From positions 434,001 through 498,000 of the forward strand of contig SGPE01000030.1 of assembly GCA_004208945.1 (NCBI GenBank): a stretch of DNA of 64,000 nucleotides, given 5' to 3'. This document shows, in pieces, positions 61,846 through 64,000 of this stretch. Positions within the stretch are counted from its first letter, which is position 1. Each line of letters opens with the position of its first letter. The position numbers were made by a program, and so were the translations under genes. Source of the stretch: Pseudoalteromonas sp. CO133X. GTDB lineage: Bacteria > Pseudomonadota > Gammaproteobacteria > Enterobacterales > Alteromonadaceae. Under the pieces are notes generated by a model. The model was not told the DNA's origin. It did no database searches and saw only the letters and a list, made by a program, of their open reading frames with translations.

Positions 61846-61988
61846 ATCCTTTTTATTAATATCATTGTCAGCGTTAATTTAATAGATCGAATTTTCTAAC
61901 AAACTCGTAAAAAAGAATAACCAATCTCTCAACATAAAAGTGTAATAAATACGCAGCTTGGTTAAGTGTTGCACTTTGCAATACAGCT

Positions 61989-62013
61989 AATTGGTAAAAT
62001 GGACTTACCAATT
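61989..62013. promoter_or_regulatory. GntR-type inverted repeat before the SDR gene
   Basis: AATTGGTA-N9-TACCAATT, arms resembling the half-sites of GntR/PdhR-family operators (ATTGGT...ACCAAT), but the spacer is longer than usual. About 180 bases before the SDR start. Confidence 0.4.
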
Positions 62014-62189
62014 AAAACGGTAAAATCCCCATGTGTTAAGGCATCCTTGATGTGCGCGTGGTCAACTTTTTACCTTTCACTTATTCTGCGCTTTAGCTTT
62101 GCCCTATGAGAAAAGGAGCTGCTGTCACTTTATTAGTGGCTGATAATTTAGACGAAATTTTTTTCAAATATTTTTAAAACAGGTCAAAA

Positions 62190-62936
62190 ATGCAACTATA
62201 TATTCTTTGTGGAGCAAGTAGTGAGATTGCAAAAGCCTACTTCACAACACTCAATAAACATCTATCGTCATGTCTAATAGTGACAATTAGTCGACAACCT
62301 CAACCTTTGATTGATAGCACACATATAAAGCACAGCAATAAACACCTTCATTTTGAAACAGATTACAGCGAAGCTAGCTTATCGGCGATAGCAAAAACCC
62401 TTACAGAGCAACAGACCCCTTTGAGTGAGTTAGTTATTTTTAATGGGATTTTGCATGATCTAAACAACCAACCGGAACGTAAACTTGAACAAATTTCTGA
62501 CACGCATTTTATTAATAGTATGCAAACAAACGCGCTACTGCCAATTCGCTGCGTAACGGCCTTTTCTAGATTATTAGATACAAAAACTAAAAGCGTTATC
62601 TGTGCACTGAGCGCCCGTGTAGGCAGTATTAACGATAATAATTTAGGGGGTTGGTACAGTTACAGAGCATCAAAGGCCGCATTAAATATGTTATTTAAAT
62701 CAGCAGCAATTGAGCTTAACCGTCGTTACAAACAAAATCGTTGTGTGCTTTTCCATCCCGGTACAACGGATACACCATTATCAAAACCTTTTCAGGGAAA
62801 TGTACCCGAAGGAAAGCTCTTTACCCCTTCGTTTGTAGCAGAACAGCTATTTAAATTTCTGTCAGACACTCGCTTTTTAGCTAATTTTGACAACCCTGCT
62901 TATTTTGATTGGCAGGGACAACCCATAGATTGGTAA
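62190..62936 (+). CDS. Short-chain dehydrogenase/reductase (CsgA-like)
   Basis: 248 residues. N-terminal Rossmann segment YILCGASSEIAKAYF (a degenerate GxxxGxG), a NAG-like segment in LSELVIFNGILHD, the catalytic Ser in SVICALSARVGSI, and the active-site YSYRASKAALNML (Y-x3-K). So it is a likely NAD(P)-dependent oxidoreductase. The HPGTTDTPLSKPFQG stretch resembles C-factor/CsgA-type SDRs. A TTTAAAACAGG ribosome-binding site precedes the ATG. Twelve bases separate it from the flavin-reductase-like gene, so they are probably cotranscribed. Substrate unknown. Confidence 0.85.
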   Translation: MQLYILCGASSEIAKAYFTTLNKHLSSCLIVTISRQPQPLIDSTHIKHSNKHLHFETDYSEASLSAIAKTLTEQQTPLSELVIFNGILHDLNNQPERKLEQISDTHFINSMQTNALLPIRCVTAFSRLLDTKTKSVICALSARVGSINDNNLGGWYSYRASKAALNMLFKSAAIELNRRYKQNRCVLFHPGTTDTPLSKPFQGNVPEGKLFTPSFVAEQLFKFLSDTRFLANFDNPAYFDWQGQPIDW

Positions 62937-62947
62937 TAAGGAATTTC

Positions 62948-63556
62948 ATGCATTTAACAAAACAAGCAATTGCAAACCTTGATAGCCGTTATCGCGCTCA
63001 TTTAATCAATAGTTTATCAGGGTTCAAAAGCGCTAATTTGATAGGTACTCAAAATTGCCATAATCAAACAAACCTCGCTATCGTCAGCTCAGTATTTCAT
63101 TTAGGCGCGCATCCTCCGCTAGTGGGTATGATAATTCGCCCTCATTCTGTACCGCGACACACCCTTGAAAATATTCTTTCAACGGGTTGTTACACCATTA
63201 ATCAGGTTAATAAAGATATTTATCATCAAGCACACCAAACATCTGCACGTTATGATAAAGAAGAGTCTGAGTTTGATGCTACAGGGCTAGAAACACAGTA
63301 TTTGAATGATTTTTTAGCGCCTTTTGTTGCAAACAGTCGGTTAAAATATGCTGTTACCTTAAAAGAACATCACCACCTAGCTATTAACGGAACTGAACTG
63401 ATTATAGGTGAAATAACTGACCTACACTTAGATGAAAATTGCCTAGCTGAAGACGGCTTTATTGATATTGAAGCTATCGATACAGTCGCCGTAAGCGGGC
63501 TCGATAGTTACCATGTAACTGAACGTTTAGCCCGCTTAGCTTATGCTAAAAAGTAA
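62948..63556 (+). CDS. Flavin-reductase-like (DIM6/NTAB) flavoprotein
   Basis: 202 residues from the ATG at 62948, with AATAAGGAA just ahead; the upstream frame lies within the preceding gene. The FMN-binding split-barrel fold is seen in SLSGFKSANLIGTQNCHNQTNLAIVSSVFHLGAHPPLVGMIIRPHSVPRHTLENILSTGCYTINQV, a family signature. Flavin reductase or related FMN-dependent role; no partner oxygenase is adjacent. Coupled to the SDR gene. Convergent with the peptidase gene four bases later. Confidence 0.85.
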   Translation: MHLTKQAIANLDSRYRAHLINSLSGFKSANLIGTQNCHNQTNLAIVSSVFHLGAHPPLVGMIIRPHSVPRHTLENILSTGCYTINQVNKDIYHQAHQTSARYDKEESEFDATGLETQYLNDFLAPFVANSRLKYAVTLKEHHHLAINGTELIIGEITDLHLDENCLAEDGFIDIEAIDTVAVSGLDSYHVTERLARLAYAKK

Positions 63557-63559
63557 GCA

Positions 63560-64000
63560 CTAAATTATGAATGGCTTAGGCGCATGGGTTAGCACGTCAA
63601 AGCCCGTTTCAGTAACAACGATGTCATCTTCTAAGCGCACACCGCCGTAGCCTGGAATGTAAATGCCAGGCTCAATGGTGATCACATTGCCAACCTCAAG
63701 GTTGTAGTCCGTCAGTGTATTGATAAATGGCACTTCATGTAAAAAAAGCCCTAAACCATGACCTAAGCCTTTACCGGCGTAGTCGCCAAAGCCCGCATCA
63801 GCAATCACCTTGTTTGATATAGCATTTAAATCTAAACAATTAATGCCCGGTTTAACCATTTCAAGTGCCGCATTTTGTGCATCAAGCACCGTGTTATAAA
63901 TACGGGTTTGTTTTTCTGACGCTTCGCCAATAATGTAACTGCGTGTCATATCCGAGCGATAGCCATTCACAACCGCGCCAAAATCAAGCGTTACAAAGTC
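63560..64000 (-). CDS. M24-family aminopeptidase (Xaa-Pro type), C-terminal part; cut by the window end
   Basis: The frame is open to base 64000, so the start and N-terminal creatinase-like domain are outside. The pita-bread metal site is complete in the visible 146 residues: LDFGAVVNGYRSDMTRSYI (two Asp), KGLGHGLGLFLHEVP (His), VITIEPGIYIPGYGGVRLEDDIVV (two Glu). Removes N-terminal residues next to proline. Whether it is PepQ, PepP or YpdF-like cannot be decided from this part. Confidence 0.9.
   Translation of the reverse strand, partial: DFVTLDFGAVVNGYRSDMTRSYIIGEASEKQTRIYNTVLDAQNAALEMVKPGINCLDLNAISNKVIADAGFGDYAGKGLGHGLGLFLHEVPFINTLTDYNLEVGNVITIEPGIYIPGYGGVRLEDDIVVTETGFDVLTHAPKPFII

Larger units (their letters stand above)
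61767..62189 (+). other. Non-coding stretch between ppc and the SDR gene
   Basis: 423 bases without an ORF I can support. It carries two inverted repeats (61810-61845 and 61989-62013) and presumably the divergent promoters of ppc and the SDR gene. Confidence 0.45.

Noticed and set aside
1..64000. tRNA, rRNA, CRISPR, insertion sequence or prophage
   Set aside because: Intergenic regions were read for cloverleaf elements, regular repeats and transposase or integrase motifs; none was recognised.

Overview
The window looks like chromosomal DNA of a marine gammaproteobacterium, most probably Pseudoalteromonas or a close Alteromonadales relative. The grounds are moderate-to-low GC, the gene repertoire (tandem Oar-type TonB receptors, S1/P1 nuclease, a VF530-family protein, a TIGR02647-like protein, a paeA-type CBS protein) and gammaproteobacterial regulatory signals (sigma-32, Fur-like and FadR-like sites). 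The genus is an inference. No phage, insertion sequence, CRISPR array, rRNA or tRNA was recognised.

Layout. 1-875: 5' part of dnaK with a heat-shock promoter. 1115-6321: thioesterase-like gene, an orphan solute-binding protein, and the pqiABC lipid-transport operon. 6304-8879: GNAT acetyltransferase, Nudix hydrolase, and an NhaC-type antiporter behind a structured leader. 8931-13175: lipoprotein M16 protease, MAPEG protein, secreted cyclophilin with a GlyGly-CTERM-like tail. 13417-24695: small DUF3820-like protein, UshA 5'-nucleotidase, a two-gene membrane/solute-binding pair of unknown role, a secreted S1/P1 nuclease and two large Oar-like TonB receptors. Part of this block looks like a nucleic-acid scavenging locus. 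24746-29120: Fe(3+) ABC transporter led by an uncharacterised periplasmic protein and preceded by a strong Fur-box match. 29215-31707: MarR regulator divergent from hmgA-maiA (tyrosine/homogentisate catabolism). 31774-34354: small conserved proteins and a phosphatase/lipid-kinase fusion.

34698-40303 is the most unusual part: an ECF sigma factor and RskA-like anti-sigma, then a DUF4331 secreted protein, an Ig-like lipoprotein, a TPR protein and a HupE/UreJ-family membrane protein. The sigma gene and the DUF4331 gene are both preceded by the same bipartite motif (TTGCATCY, 16 bases, CGTW), so the cassette is probably one autoregulated envelope or surface-response system.

40335-46791: RND efflux operon with a TetR gene and a 28-bp palindromic operator. 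46998-56735: phosphofructokinase, a degenerate secreted cyanophycinase-like protein, paeA, a second orphan solute-binding protein, an arginase-family enzyme, a DUF2189 membrane protein, and the convergent pyrimidine-nucleoside genes udp and cdd. 57076-64000: TPR histidine kinase, ppc, an SDR plus flavin-reductase-like pair, and the 3' part of an M24 aminopeptidase gene cut by the window end.

Starts were moved from the longest open frame where a ribosome-binding site, signal peptide or family N-terminus argued for it. Everything rests on reading motifs by eye; no database search was run.
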